64,000 nt of DNA, taken from Streptomyces sp. DH12 (GTDB lineage: Bacteria; Actinomycetota; Actinomycetes; Streptomycetales; Streptomycetaceae). The stretch's first letter is position 1; the number at the start of each line of letters is the position of its first letter. The stretch spans positions 1 to 64,000 of the forward strand of contig NZ_JAHWGT010000034.1 of assembly GCF_020873895.1 (NCBI RefSeq), written 5' to 3'. The notes below the pieces were generated by a model. The model was not told where the DNA came from. It worked only from the letters and a program-made list of their open reading frames with translations, and did no database searches. Made by a program: the position numbers and the translations under genes. Below are positions 18,089-26,578 of the stretch, piece after piece.

Positions 18089-18125
18089 ACCGCCCCGCCT
18101 CGGGCCTCGCGGACCCGGGTCCGGG

Positions 18126-18863
18126 TCAGCCGTCCTGGCCGCGTCCGGCGCGCGACCCGGCGTAGGCGGCTTGCCGGAGCGGTCCGAGCCGGGCGCTCGG
18201 TCGCAGGCCCGGGGCGGTGTGCCGGTACGGGTCGTAGCCGAGGGACGTGCCCGTCCAGGGCAGCCGCGGGGTGAGGACGAGGACGCCGACCGGCCGCCAC
18301 GGCTGGCCGCGCGCCGCGACGCACAGGTCGAGGACCACGTCGGTGCGCAGCAGGTGCCGCCGCAGGGCCGGCAGCCCGCCGCGCACCGCGTGGTGCGGGT
18401 CGCGGGGCACGGCGGCGAACCAGCAGGTGCGGGGCCCTACCCGGTAGGCGGTGAGCGACCCGTACGGCCCGGCCAGCGGGCGGTACCGCGGGAGGGGGAC
18501 GTGGCGCAGCACCCGCCCCCGGCCGCTGGTGGTGAGCAGCAGGTCCCACGGCTGTCCCGGGCCGCCCGCGTCCTCCACGCGCAGCGCGAGGCCGAAGCCG
18601 TCGGGGAGGGACTGCGGCAGGCCGAGCGCGCGCGACCAGCGGGCGGTCACCTCGTACGTGCCGGGGTCGTCGAGGAGCGGGACGCCCCAGGCGCGGTGGG
18701 GCGATCCGGGGACGCTGAGGAGGGCCGAGCAGTTGACGCCGTCCGGGTGCAGGGCGGGGGCGCGCCGCAGTCGCGCCACGCTGCGGGCGGCGGTCCGGGC
18801 GAGCCGGTGGGTCGCCGCGGCCGCGGCGTCCCGGGCGGCCGGGGGTGCGGTGAGCCGTCGCAT
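18126..18863 (-). CDS. Conserved protein, often labelled phosphodiesterase, function unknown
   Basis: A 245-residue soluble protein. Recognisable segments are ALHPDGVNCSALLSVPGSP (about 36-55), ARWSRALGLPQSLPDGFGLALRV (about 75-97) and DLLLTTSGRGRVLRHVPLPRY. This pattern occurs in actinobacterial proteins usually named phosphodiesterase without experimental support, and it also resembles the beta-barrel core of haem-free catalase-like proteins. I can identify no catalytic motif. It follows the next upstream gene by ten bases on the same strand, so the two form a likely operon under the sigma-B-type promoter at 19418-19442. Confidence 0.55.
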   Translation of the reverse strand: MRRLTAPPAARDAAAAATHRLARTAARSVARLRRAPALHPDGVNCSALLSVPGSPHRAWGVPLLDDPGTYEVTARWSRALGLPQSLPDGFGLALRVEDAGGPGQPWDLLLTTSGRGRVLRHVPLPRYRPLAGPYGSLTAYRVGPRTCWFAAVPRDPHHAVRGGLPALRRHLLRTDVVLDLCVAARGQPWRPVGVLVLTPRLPWTGTSLGYDPYRHTAPGLRPSARLGPLRQAAYAGSRAGRGQDG

Positions 18864-18873
18864 GCGCCGCCCC

Positions 18874-19407
18874 CTACCTGCCGTACGCCGCGCTGCGGGG
18901 CAGCGGGCCCACGTCGGACCGGCGCCCGGGCCTGAGCGCGGCGTGGCGCTGTCCGGGGCCGGCGCCGTCGCGGGCCGCCAGGGCGTCCGCGACGACGCCG
19001 GTGACGAAGGCGTACACGGCCTTGTGCGCCAGGTCCACCACCAGTTCGCGGCGGGGCCAGGTCTGCGGCGGGGCGCCCACGCCGGTCGCGTTCTCCAGGA
19101 TCTGGTCGTTGGTGAGCCGGACCACGGCGAACTTCGCCGAGGCGAGCGGTCCGCGCAGCCCCGCGTGCGCCATGACCGAGCGCAGGACGCCGAGGGCGGC
19201 GGCCTGGCCGTAGTGCATGGCCAGGTTCACCGGCCTCGGCTGCCGGCCGGGCCGCTCGGGCAGCCCGGTCAGGCGCTCCAGCACCCGGGCCGGGACGTGC
19301 GAGTCCGGGCGGCCCGTGAGGCGCTGCTCGGCCTTCTCACCCAGTGTCATGACGACGGCTCCGGCCGTGCCGGCGAGGAGCCCCTGCCACAGTGCGCTTT
19401 TCCTCAT
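18874..19407 (-). CDS. Conserved hypothetical protein with N-terminal membrane segment
   Basis: A 177-residue protein. The N-terminus (LWQGLLAGTAGAVVMTLGEKAEQRLTGRPDS) has one membrane helix followed by a motif seen in many actinobacterial hypothetical proteins. A second hydrophobic stretch lies at about 66-82 (HYGQAAALGVLRSVMAHAG), and DLAHKAVYAFVTGVVADAL suggests a further helix. No enzymatic motif is visible. The ATG lacks a ribosome-binding site and sits about four bases after the predicted start of a sigma-B-type promoter, so it is probably leaderless. Confidence 0.6.
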   Translation of the reverse strand: MRKSALWQGLLAGTAGAVVMTLGEKAEQRLTGRPDSHVPARVLERLTGLPERPGRQPRPVNLAMHYGQAAALGVLRSVMAHAGLRGPLASAKFAVVRLTNDQILENATGVGAPPQTWPRRELVVDLAHKAVYAFVTGVVADALAARDGAGPGQRHAALRPGRRSDVGPLPRSAAYGR

Positions 19408-19417
19408 GGCGCCACGG

Positions 19418-19442
19418 GTACCCGGCCCGGCTCCGGACAGAC
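19418..19442 (-). promoter_or_regulatory. Sigma-B-type promoter
   Basis: On the minus strand: GTCT, 15-bp spacer, GGGTAC, a full match to the Streptomyces sigma-B consensus. It lies immediately upstream of the gene starting at 19407 and would drive that gene and the phosphodiesterase-like gene after it. Confidence 0.55.
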
Positions 19443-19456
19443 CGCCGGGCGCGCGG

Positions 19457-21487
19457 TCAGGCGGTGTGGACCTCCAGCGCGGCGCGGACGGCCGACTCCA
19501 GGGCACCCTCGATCCAGGCGGGCTTCACGGAGGTGTGGTCCCCGGCGAAGTGCAGGGGTCCCTCCGGTTCGGGGATGGCGGGCAGGAGCTCCGTGTGCTG
19601 GCCGGGCAGCAGGACGGACGCCTCTCCGTACGCGTACGGGTCGCGCAACCAGCTCTGGGTGCGGCCGGCGCCGGTGTAGAAGACCTCGACGCGCTGTCCG
19701 TAGACCTGCTGCAGTCCGCCGAGGGCGTGCGGGTAGCGGGCCTCGTCGGGGAGGGAGTCCCAGCGCAGGGCGTCGTCGGCCCAGCTGTAGGAGGCCAGGA
19801 CCACGCCGCCGTCGCTGCCGGGGACGGGGTGCGAGGGGTTGAACATGAACCGGTTGGCGTTGTCCGACACCGATCCCCCGCCGATCACCCCGGCCGCCTC
19901 GGGCTGGTCGCGGGCGGCGTGCCGGTTGGCGGCGTAGTGCACCCGCTGCGCCGGGGTGATGTACCCGCGGGGCACGGAGGGGTGGGCGCCGAGGAGGCTG
20001 CCGTCGGTCGCGGCGCCGCCCGTGCGGTACGCGTCGTACAGCGCGGGGTCGATGCGGTCCAGCTCGCGCTTCCAGTCGGCTTCGGTGAACTCCCACCAGC
20101 GGCGGCTGAACTCCAGCAGGACCTTGGTGGCGCAGTCGTAGTGGAGCTCGGCGACGGCGCGGCGCTTGGTGTACGACATCGGCGGGGCGACCTGCACGTG
20201 CCGCAGCCCGGAGAAGGGCACGGTGACGACCGCCGCGTCGGCGGTGAACTGGCTGCGGGTGGGGGGACCGTCGCGGCCCTCGGAGACCGTGTCCACCCAT
20301 ACGCGGGGGCCGCCGGGGCGGACGTGGTCGAGGTCGCCGGCGGGCCGGTCGGGGTGGAGGTACTCGATCCGCGTCACGCGGCGGTCGAAGCGCACGCTGT
20401 CGCGGACATGCCGCAGCAGCGCGTCGGGCAGGACGGCGGTGCCGCCGACCAGCTCCCAGAACGTGGTGTCGGGGCTGATGAGGGAGGAGCCGGTGAAGCT
20501 GTGGAGGAAGGAGAGCGGCAGCCGGGAGGTGAGGTTCTCCAGCGTCCCGATGAGGTCGACGGTGCGCTCGTCGAGGCCGGCGTGCTCGGTGAGGAAGCGG
20601 AACATGGACCAGTCGCCGAAGCGCTGGATGACGCGGGCCCAGCCCTGCACGCGTTCCGGTAGCGGCTTGTCCACGCGCCTGCCGTCCGGCCCGACGGTGC
20701 TGAACTCGTCGCGCACCGGGTCGAGCACGCCGCGCAGGATGGCGCCGGCGGGCGTGTCCCAGTACGCCTGCGGCACGCCGAAGGACCGGTTGACGCGGCG
20801 GGGGGCGCGGGCGTAGTCGGCGCGGCGCACGCGGACGCCGTTGACGTGGATCCAGGTGCGGTTGGCCGGGCGGCCGTCCCCGTCCACGTCCACGTAGTGG
20901 AAGCGCCGCTTCTCCAGTTCGAGCCGGTCGATGAGGTCCATGACCAGCGGGTGGCTGCCGGGGATGCGCATGGCGCCCGCCTCGGCGTACTGGCGGGGGT
21001 CGGCGAAGGGCTGCGCCGCGCCCTCGTGGCCGCCGGTGCGGAACGTCTTGACGCGCCCGCCGGCGCGGTTGCCGTTGGCCTCCAGGACGGTCACGTCGTG
21101 CCCGGCGCGCAGCAGCAGCCAGGCCGCGACCAGGCCGGCGGGGCCGGCGCCGATGACGAGGACCTTCCTGCCCGTGCCGGGGCGGCGCCGGGGCAGGCCG
21201 TCGCGCAGCACACGTTGGTAGTGGGGTACCAGGGGCCGGTCCTGCTCGTCCACGACGAGCAGGGCGCGGGCCACGGCCAGGCAGCGGTCGAAGTCCGCGC
21301 CGCGCGGCGCGGGGGCCCGGGGCGCGGGGGCGGGGGCGGGCGGCGCGGCGGGGGTGGCCGCCGACGCCGGTCCCGCGGTGGTGGCGGCGAGGGGCGCCGC
21401 CGCGGCGACGGCCCCGGCCACCGTGGTGAACCGGCGCCGCGACAGGGAGGCGTCGGAGGGGCGCACCTGGTGTTGATCTTCGGTCAT
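19457..21487 (-). CDS. Tat-exported flavin amine/L-amino-acid oxidase (L-glutamate oxidase-like)
   Basis: A 676-residue FAD enzyme. A Tat signal has SRRRF at residues 16-20 followed by an Ala-rich hydrophobic stretch and an A-S-A cleavage region. The FAD-binding dinucleotide motif VIGAGPAGL lies near 112-120, the second FAD segment [12 protein letters not shown] near 170, and the C-terminal flavin motif [24 protein letters not shown] near the end. Length, Tat export and the [16 protein letters not shown] segment recall secreted Streptomyces L-amino-acid oxidases such as L-glutamate oxidase, which make ammonia and hydrogen peroxide. Substrate specificity cannot be read with confidence. A perfect 30-bp inverted repeat lies in its leader. 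Confidence 0.8.
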   Translation of the reverse strand: MTEDQHQVRPSDASLSRRRFTTVAGAVAAAAPLAATTAGPASAATPAAPPAPAPAPRAPAPRGADFDRCLAVARALLVVDEQDRPLVPHYQRVLRDGLPRRRPGTGRKVLVIGAGPAGLVAAWLLLRAGHDVTVLEANGNRAGGRVKTFRTGGHEGAAQPFADPRQYAEAGAMRIPGSHPLVMDLIDRLELEKRRFHYVDVDGDGRPANRTWIHVNGVRVRRADYARAPRRVNRSFGVPQAYWDTPAGAILRGVLDPVRDEFSTVGPDGRRVDKPLPERVQGWARVIQRFGDWSMFRFLTEHAGLDERTVDLIGTLENLTSRLPLSFLHSFTGSSLISPDTTFWELVGGTAVLPDALLRHVRDSVRFDRRVTRIEYLHPDRPAGDLDHVRPGGPRVWVDTVSEGRDGPPTRSQFTADAAVVTVPFSGLRHVQVAPPMSYTKRRAVAELHYDCATKVLLEFSRRWWEFTEADWKRELDRIDPALYDAYRTGGAATDGSLLGAHPSVPRGYITPAQRVHYAANRHAARDQPEAAGVIGGGSVSDNANRFMFNPSHPVPGSDGGVVLASYSWADDALRWDSLPDEARYPHALGGLQQVYGQRVEVFYTGAGRTQSWLRDPYAYGEASVLLPGQHTELLPAIPEPEGPLHFAGDHTSVKPAWIEGALESAVRAALEVHTA

Positions 21488-21509
21488 GCGCCCTTCCTAG
21501 CGGTTGGGC

Positions 21510-21539
21510 GCACCCGGGCACGGAGCCGTGCCCGGGTGC
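21510..21539. promoter_or_regulatory. 30-bp perfect inverted repeat upstream of oxidase gene
   Basis: A 14-bp stem (GCACCCGGGCACGG and its complement) with a 2-bp loop, 22 bp upstream of the oxidase ATG. On the minus strand a TATCAG hexamer just upstream of it could be a -10 element. It could be an operator or a leader hairpin. A separate terminator for the upstream channel gene exists at 21611-21636, so it is not needed as a terminator. Confidence 0.45.
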
Positions 21540-21610
21540 CATCCTGATAGGGGAACCCCGCGACGCCGTGTTGACGCCCCCGCCGGCGGCCGCGCCGATG
21601 CCCCCGCCGA

Positions 21611-21636
21611 GGCCCGGCCCTCGCAGGGGCCGGGCC
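21611..21636 (-). terminator. Hairpin after CASTOR/POLLUX-like gene
   Basis: A 10-bp GC stem (GGCCCGGCCC with GGGCCGGGCC) around a short loop, 32 bp beyond the stop of the channel gene on the minus strand. Confidence 0.6.
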
Positions 21637-21667
21637 CACGGCAGGAGGTCGGTCGGGCGGCGGGCGG

Positions 21668-23671
21668 TCAGTCCGCGGCGAGCACGATGACCTCGTCCTG
21701 CGCGGACCACCGCCGCACCGCCGTCTTGGCCGGGTTGACGCGCACCCCGTGGTCGACGCCCTCCCGCCGGTCCGGCGCACGGCGGTACCCGACGGCGCAC
21801 TCGCCGCGGCGCCGGGCCGACTCGACGACCGTGGCGAAGGCGGTCTCGCACCCCGGGCGGACGTAGTGCCCGGCGGGCCGCAGGTGGATGCCGCTGCCCT
21901 CCGCGGAGAACAACTCCTCGAACACACCGGCCAGATGCCGGTTCTGCGAGATCTGCGACATGAGCAGCCCGATCAGCTTCCCGCTCACGATGAAGTCGGA
22001 GCCGGCGCCGACCGGGGCCAGCACCCTGTTGCGGTCGTCGGTCAGCTCCGTCACCACGGGGATCTCCCGGCCCGACGCCCGCTCGATGGCGCGCAGGAGC
22101 AGCAACGTGACGAGCGTGTGGTCGTCGGGGTCGTCGTGGCCGTGCCGGCGGTCGGGTCCGAGGACGATGACGCTGTCGTAGGAGGCGGCGTCGACACCCT
22201 CCAGTGTCTCCGGCCGGGTCGGGTCGCCGCGGTGGAGGACGACCGACAGGGACGGGGTGGCCGCGGCCGCGGCCGACCGGACGGCCGCGCCGGTCGGTTT
22301 CCCGCCGTCGGCGACGACGTCGAGGACGGAGCCGGGCAGGGTGTAGCGGGCCAGTTCGGTGACGATGCGGGAGGCACGGCGGTTCCAGCCGAGGAGCAGG
22401 ATCCGCTCGGGGCGGGCGGCGGCCGGGACCCGGTCGACGATGGCGGTCGGGTCGACGGCCGCGGACGCGTCGGACAGGACGCTGGTGTCGTCGTCCTCGG
22501 CGATGACGACGAGCTGGTCGCCGGGGCGCAGCAGGGTGTCGGGCGGCGGGTTGAGCGCGAGGGCGCCGTCGTCCCGGACGAGTCCGACGACGCTGGACGA
22601 GGCGTACGCGAGGAGCGTCTCGCCGAAGGCGCGGCCGGTGAGGGACGGCTCGGCGACCGTGTAGAACTCGACCCCCTCGAAGTCGAGCAGCTCCTGGTGC
22701 ACGAGGGACAGGCCCGGCTGGCGCGCGGCCCGTGCGACGAGGCGGGCGGTGATCTCGTCGATCTCCAGCACCGCCACGTTCGGCCCCGCCGCGAGCGTGG
22801 CGGCCAGCCGGTAGCGTTCGTCCCGGACCGCCGCGACGACCCGTACCCCGTTGTCGTCGCCCACCGCCGCGCGCAGGGCGAGCAGCGTCTTGACGACCTC
22901 CCCGTCCTCGGACGGTCTGTCACGCGGCAGCACCACCACGGAGTCGGCGGTCCCGGGGCCCACGCGGGCCAGGTCGTCGGGGTCGGTGAGGCGTCCGCTC
23001 CGGCAGATCAGCCGGGTCCGCCCGGTCGGGCCCACCTTGGCGTCGAGGGCGTCCTGCATCTCCGTCTTGCTCAGGTCGGCGAGGACCGCCACGGCGGCGC
23101 GCCGCTGGTTGGCGTTGGCCCTGACCAGTTCGGAGACGACGGTGAACACCTGCTCGGACCAGCCCAGGACGACCGCGTGCCGGCGCTCCAGCACCGGGGA
23201 GCGCCCCCTGCGCAGCGCCAGCAGCCGCTCGCTGATCCCGGTCGTGATCAGACTGACCAGCGTCGACACGTACAGCAGGGTGACCAGGGCGAGGAGCACC
23301 GACAGCGCGATGCGCGGCGCGGGTCCCACCTCGCCGCCCAGCCGGAGCGTCTGGCCGGTGCTCCGCCACACCTCCGCGAGCTTCCCCGACAGCGACTCGG
23401 GCGCCCGGCCGTCCGTCCACACCAGCACGGCGCTCACCGGGAGGACCACGCTCAGGCAGGCCACGACGAGCCAGCCGACCAGGACGTACGTCCCTCCCGC
23501 GAGCGTGTTGTCGAACCAGTACACCGCGCGCTGCGCCCACGGCCACCGTCTCCCCCGACCGGGCCCGCCCCCCGCGTCCCGCCCTGACGCGGCACCGCGT
23601 GCACCGCTCCCATGCCGGTGGCGCGCCACCGGTTCCGTCCGCTCGGCGGACCCGTCACTCGTCTTGTCCAC
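21668..23671 (-). CDS. CASTOR/POLLUX-like ion channel with RCK domains
   Basis: A 667-residue protein. Two or three membrane helices lie at about 52-85 and 118-145 (GTYVLVGWLVVACLSVVLPVS; IALSVLLALVTLLYVSTLVSLITTG), followed by two Rossmann-type RCK/TrkA domains: the first begins HAVVLGWSEQVFTVVSEL near 163, the second ERILLLGWNRRASRIVTEL near 424. This layout matches the CASTOR/POLLUX/SYM8 channel family. No TVGYG filter is present, as in that family. It starts at a GTG. It is one of several potassium-channel-like or RCK proteins in the window; ion and ligand are unknown. Confidence 0.85.
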   Translation of the reverse strand: MDKTSDGSAERTEPVARHRHGSGARGAASGRDAGGGPGRGRRWPWAQRAVYWFDNTLAGGTYVLVGWLVVACLSVVLPVSAVLVWTDGRAPESLSGKLAEVWRSTGQTLRLGGEVGPAPRIALSVLLALVTLLYVSTLVSLITTGISERLLALRRGRSPVLERRHAVVLGWSEQVFTVVSELVRANANQRRAAVAVLADLSKTEMQDALDAKVGPTGRTRLICRSGRLTDPDDLARVGPGTADSVVVLPRDRPSEDGEVVKTLLALRAAVGDDNGVRVVAAVRDERYRLAATLAAGPNVAVLEIDEITARLVARAARQPGLSLVHQELLDFEGVEFYTVAEPSLTGRAFGETLLAYASSSVVGLVRDDGALALNPPPDTLLRPGDQLVVIAEDDDTSVLSDASAAVDPTAIVDRVPAAARPERILLLGWNRRASRIVTELARYTLPGSVLDVVADGGKPTGAAVRSAAAAATPSLSVVLHRGDPTRPETLEGVDAASYDSVIVLGPDRRHGHDDPDDHTLVTLLLLRAIERASGREIPVVTELTDDRNRVLAPVGAGSDFIVSGKLIGLLMSQISQNRHLAGVFEELFSAEGSGIHLRPAGHYVRPGCETAFATVVESARRRGECAVGYRRAPDRREGVDHGVRVNPAKTAVRRWSAQDEVIVLAAD

Positions 23672-23901
23672 GGCAGCAGCGTGGCGCCCGGCCCCGCCCG
23701 GTGATCACCGGAAGGCCGGGATTCATCCCATCGAGACCCCGGCCGGCCCGCCCGGCCCGTACCGGGCCCGTACCGCGACCGGTCCGGAGACCCGCTCCGC
23801 GGCCCCGGGACGGCGCCGCGGAGAACGGGACGCATACGGCGGCGCGCGGCGGGCACGCGGAGTACTACCCGAAGGTCGGGCAAGCAACGTTAGGAGTCCT
23901 C

Positions 23902-24162
23902 GTGTCGTTCCTCTGGGCCATCATCGCGGGTCTGATCATCGGTCTTCTGGCCAAGCTCGTCCTCCCCGGCCGTCAGCCCATCCCCCTGTGGATGACGGTG
24001 CTGCTCGGCATCGTCGGCGCCGTCGTGGGAAACGCGCTCGCCTCCGCCGTCGGGGTGCGGGACACGGCCGGGATCGACTGGATCCGGCACATCTTCCAGA
24101 TCGGTGTGGCCGCCGTCCTCATCGGTGCCATCACCCCGATGTGGGCGCGACGACGCGCCTGA
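23902..24162 (+). CDS. GlsB/YeaQ/YmgE family stress-response membrane protein
   Basis: An 86-residue protein with three membrane helices: FLWAIIAGLIIGLLAKLVLPG at the start, WMTVLLGIVGAVVGNALASAVG in the middle, and FQIGVAAVLIGAITPMW at the end. This is the transglycosylase-associated (YeaQ/YmgE) pattern. The GTG has a TAGGAGT site. Members are small membrane proteins induced by stress, with no proven enzymatic role. A near-perfect terminator follows 41 bp later. Confidence 0.85.
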   Translation: MSFLWAIIAGLIIGLLAKLVLPGRQPIPLWMTVLLGIVGAVVGNALASAVGVRDTAGIDWIRHIFQIGVAAVLIGAITPMWARRRA

Positions 24163-24203
24163 CCCCGGATCGGGACGCCCCGCGCGGGCAGTACGCGCCG
24201 GGA

Positions 24204-24250
24204 CACGTGAGAAGCCCCGCGGCCCTCGGGCCGTCGGGGCTTCTCACGTG
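24204..24250. terminator. Perfect 16-bp-stem terminator
   Basis: CACGTGAGAAGCCCCG and its exact complement flank a 15-bp loop. It lies between two convergent genes and probably works in both directions. Confidence 0.85.
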
Positions 24251-24319
24251 CGCGGGCGCGTAGTCTTCCGCCGGGGCGGCGCGCTCAGGAGGTCGGGCCG
24301 CCGGACCCGCCGGGGGTTC

Positions 24320-25273
24320 TCACTCCATCCCCAGGTGCAGGCGCAGGACGAGCCCGCGCGCGGTCGACCGGATCTCGACCAGGTCGCACAGCTGGTGCAT
24401 CATCCACACGCCGCGGCCGCCGGTCGCGGCGAACGGGTCGGGCCGGCGGCGGCCGGTGAGCGGGTCGGCGAGCCGGCCCCGGTCGCGGACCTCCGCGACC
24501 AGCCCGCCGTCGGCGCGCCACATGCGCAGGGTCCCCCGCCCGCCGCCGTGGCGCACGGAGTTGGTGACGGCCTCGCTGACGGCGAGGAGCCAGTCCGTCA
24601 GGCGGTCCTGCGGCAGTCCCTGCGCCGCGGCCCACCGCTCGGCCTCGTCGCGGGTGCGCGCGAGCTCCCACTCGCCGAAGGCGACGACGACCGCGTCGGC
24701 CGGCTCGGGCAGCGGGACGTCGCAGTCGCGGCAGACCTCGTGCGGGTCGGTGTAGCGGTCGCTGGGGCGGTAGGCGCCGGGGGCTCCGACGACCGGGTGG
24801 GTGCGGTACGCGTGGGCCAGCACGTCGGCCGGCAGGGCGGTGTCGTAGGGGCAGAGGATGGCGGCCCGGCGGCCCTCGAAGGCGAGGTTGATCAGGGCTT
24901 CGTGCCGTGTCGCCTCCCACGCCTCCGCGGGGGTCCGCCCGACCCAGATGGGCTCCCCCACGATCGACACGGGCGCGCTCTCCCCGTGCCGGTCGGCGAA
25001 GTCCTGGAGCATGGACAGGATGCGCCCCGGGTTGCGTCCGGCGTCGGTCATGTCCACCCAGGTGACGCGGGGGTGGTCGGCGCCGACGGCGTCCCGCAGC
25101 AGGGCCAGCTGCCGGCCGGGGACGGCCACCAGGGAGGTGTGCCCGTCGTCGAGGGCGTCCCGGACGAAGGAGCCGACGCCGGCGAGGTACTCCTCGTCGG
25201 TGGCGTAGAAGAGCGCCGGGTGGTGGAAGCCGGGGTGCCGGTCGGCTCTGTCTGCTGTTCGCGTGTCCGTCAT
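24320..25273 (-). CDS. MEDS sensor fused to anti-sigma HATPase domain
   Basis: A 317-residue protein. Residues about 14-185 form a MEDS domain (the methanogen/methylotroph DcmR-type sensory fold): HPALFYATDEEYLAGVGSFVRDAL, SLVAVPGRQLALLRDAVG, and GEPIWVGRTPAEAWEATRHEALIN. Residues about 205-315 form an RsbW-like HATPase (LLAVSEAVTNSVRHGG with the N-box Asn, EVRDRG, and GGRGVWMMHQLCD). A short CRDC motif lies between them. It would phosphorylate a STAS antagonist in response to a MEDS ligand. Its ATG overlaps the stop of the MEDS-STAS gene, so the likely kinase/antagonist pair is coupled. The signal is unknown. Confidence 0.8.
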   Translation of the reverse strand: MTDTRTADRADRHPGFHHPALFYATDEEYLAGVGSFVRDALDDGHTSLVAVPGRQLALLRDAVGADHPRVTWVDMTDAGRNPGRILSMLQDFADRHGESAPVSIVGEPIWVGRTPAEAWEATRHEALINLAFEGRRAAILCPYDTALPADVLAHAYRTHPVVGAPGAYRPSDRYTDPHEVCRDCDVPLPEPADAVVVAFGEWELARTRDEAERWAAAQGLPQDRLTDWLLAVSEAVTNSVRHGGGRGTLRMWRADGGLVAEVRDRGRLADPLTGRRRPDPFAATGGRGVWMMHQLCDLVEIRSTARGLVLRLHLGME

Positions 25274-26145
25274 CGGCCCACGACCTCCACGGCGGAGCCG
25301 AGTTCGGGGAAGAGTTCCAGGAGCCGCCGCACGGGCGGCGGTGCCTGCCGGACCCGCAGGGGCGTGCCGCCCGCCCGGCCGGCGGCCGCGCCGGCCAGGG
25401 TGGCCAGGGAGGCTGCGTCGAGGTGGCGCAGGGTCGACAGGTCCAGCTCCACCCGGTCCGCCGGCGCGTTCCGCACGGCGGCGGCCGCGGCGGCGACGAC
25501 GGCCCGCGTGTCGTGGCCGGCGGAGCCCGACAGCAGCAGACCGGGGCGGTCGGCGAGCGGGGCCACCCGCAGCACCGGCCGGGCGGCGGCGTCCCCGCGG
25601 TGCGTCAGGTGGGCGCCCGCCAGGACGTCCACGCAGGCGTCGGGCAGGAGGCGCCGGTCGTAGAAGCACCAGGCGGTCAGCGGCAGCCGGTCGAAGACCT
25701 CGTGGTGGACGCGCAGCTCGTACTCGAGGAGCCGGTCCACGCCGGCGACGTCGCGGGCGCCCCACGACATCTCGCCGATCGCGCGAAGCCCGCGGTGCCC
25801 CCGCACCGACGCGGCCTCGACCGCCTCGTGCCACAGCCCGACCATGGCGTCCGGGTCGAAGCCGGTGCCGTGGAGGTACGTCCGCGCGGCGGTCATCACG
25901 GCCAGCTGTCCGCGGGCCACGGCGCTCGCGGCGTCGATCCCGGCGTCGGAGAGGGCGCTCAGCACCCGCTCCGGGTCGGTGGCGTCGGCGAAGTACTCGA
26001 CCCGCTCGCCGCGCTCCAGCCCGTCCCGGACGAAGGCGCACAGGTGGTGGGCCCACGCCCGGTCGTCGGAGTAGACGACGCTGGTGTGGCGCCCCCGCGC
26101 CGGTCCCGGACCGGGGGGTGCGGCCACATCAGGCACCATCGCCAC
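25270..26145 (-). CDS. MEDS sensor fused to STAS domain
   Basis: A 291-residue protein with an N-terminal MEDS domain (about 15-185: HTSVVYSDDRAWAHHLCAFVRDGLERGERV, GEMSWGARDVAG, YELRVHHEVFDRLPLTAWCFYDRRLLP) and a C-terminal STAS domain (about 200-285). In the STAS part, LDLSTLRHLDAASLATL holds the position where antagonists carry the phosphorylated Ser/Thr; here the segment reads LDAAS. The start is a GTG preceded by GAGGGG; an ATG two codons later is also possible. It is coupled by an ATGA overlap to the MEDS-HATPase gene and so may be its antagonist partner. Confidence 0.75.
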   Translation of the reverse strand: MAMVPDVAAPPGPGPARGRHTSVVYSDDRAWAHHLCAFVRDGLERGERVEYFADATDPERVLSALSDAGIDAASAVARGQLAVMTAARTYLHGTGFDPDAMVGLWHEAVEAASVRGHRGLRAIGEMSWGARDVAGVDRLLEYELRVHHEVFDRLPLTAWCFYDRRLLPDACVDVLAGAHLTHRGDAAARPVLRVAPLADRPGLLLSGSAGHDTRAVVAAAAAAVRNAPADRVELDLSTLRHLDAASLATLAGAAAGRAGGTPLRVRQAPPPVRRLLELFPELGSAVEVVGR

Positions 26146-26227
26146 GCTGCCGCCCCTCGTCCCGTCCTGCTCGCCGCTCCATGGAAGCACACCAGGCCGC
26201 GCCGCTCACCGGCCTGCGCCGACCAGC

Positions 26228-26578
26228 CTACTGCCACTCCTCCGGCGGCACCGGCGGCCCCGGGTCGGGCCCGTCCGACGCGGCGTCCCCCGGCCTCTCC
26301 CGGACGGTCGTGAGGTCGGCGAGCCCCGAGACCGTCAGCACCGGGGCGAGCAGCGGGCCGGTGATCAGCTCCATGCGGTCGGCGTGGGAGAAGAGCACGT
26401 TGAGACCGGCGCTGTCCAGGTATCCGACCTCGGTGAGGTCGAGGACGACCGGCCCGGGCGCGGTGTCCAACGCCGCGGCGAGGGCGTCGGTGTTGCTCAT
26501 GTCGATCTCGCCGACGGCCGTCAGGAGGGTCGTCCCGTCGGCCCGCCGGCCCGGGGTCAGGGTGAGCGGAGTGGTCAT
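26228..26578 (-). CDS. STAS-domain anti-sigma factor antagonist
   Basis: A 116-residue STAS protein (RsbV/SpoIIAA type). GEIDMSNTDALAAAL begins the fold, and VVLDLTEVGYLDSAGLNVLF carries the likely phosphorylatable Ser in LDSAG (about residue 58). The Pro-rich tail is dispensable in appearance. The upstream stop and this start overlap as TGATG, coupling it to the giant sensor protein, whose C-terminal HATPase is the obvious candidate kinase and whose PP2C domain is the candidate phosphatase. The cognate sigma factor is not in the window. Confidence 0.82.
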   Translation of the reverse strand: MTTPLTLTPGRRADGTTLLTAVGEIDMSNTDALAAALDTAPGPVVLDLTEVGYLDSAGLNVLFSHADRMELITGPLLAPVLTVSGLADLTTVRERPGDAASDGPDPGPPVPPEEWQ

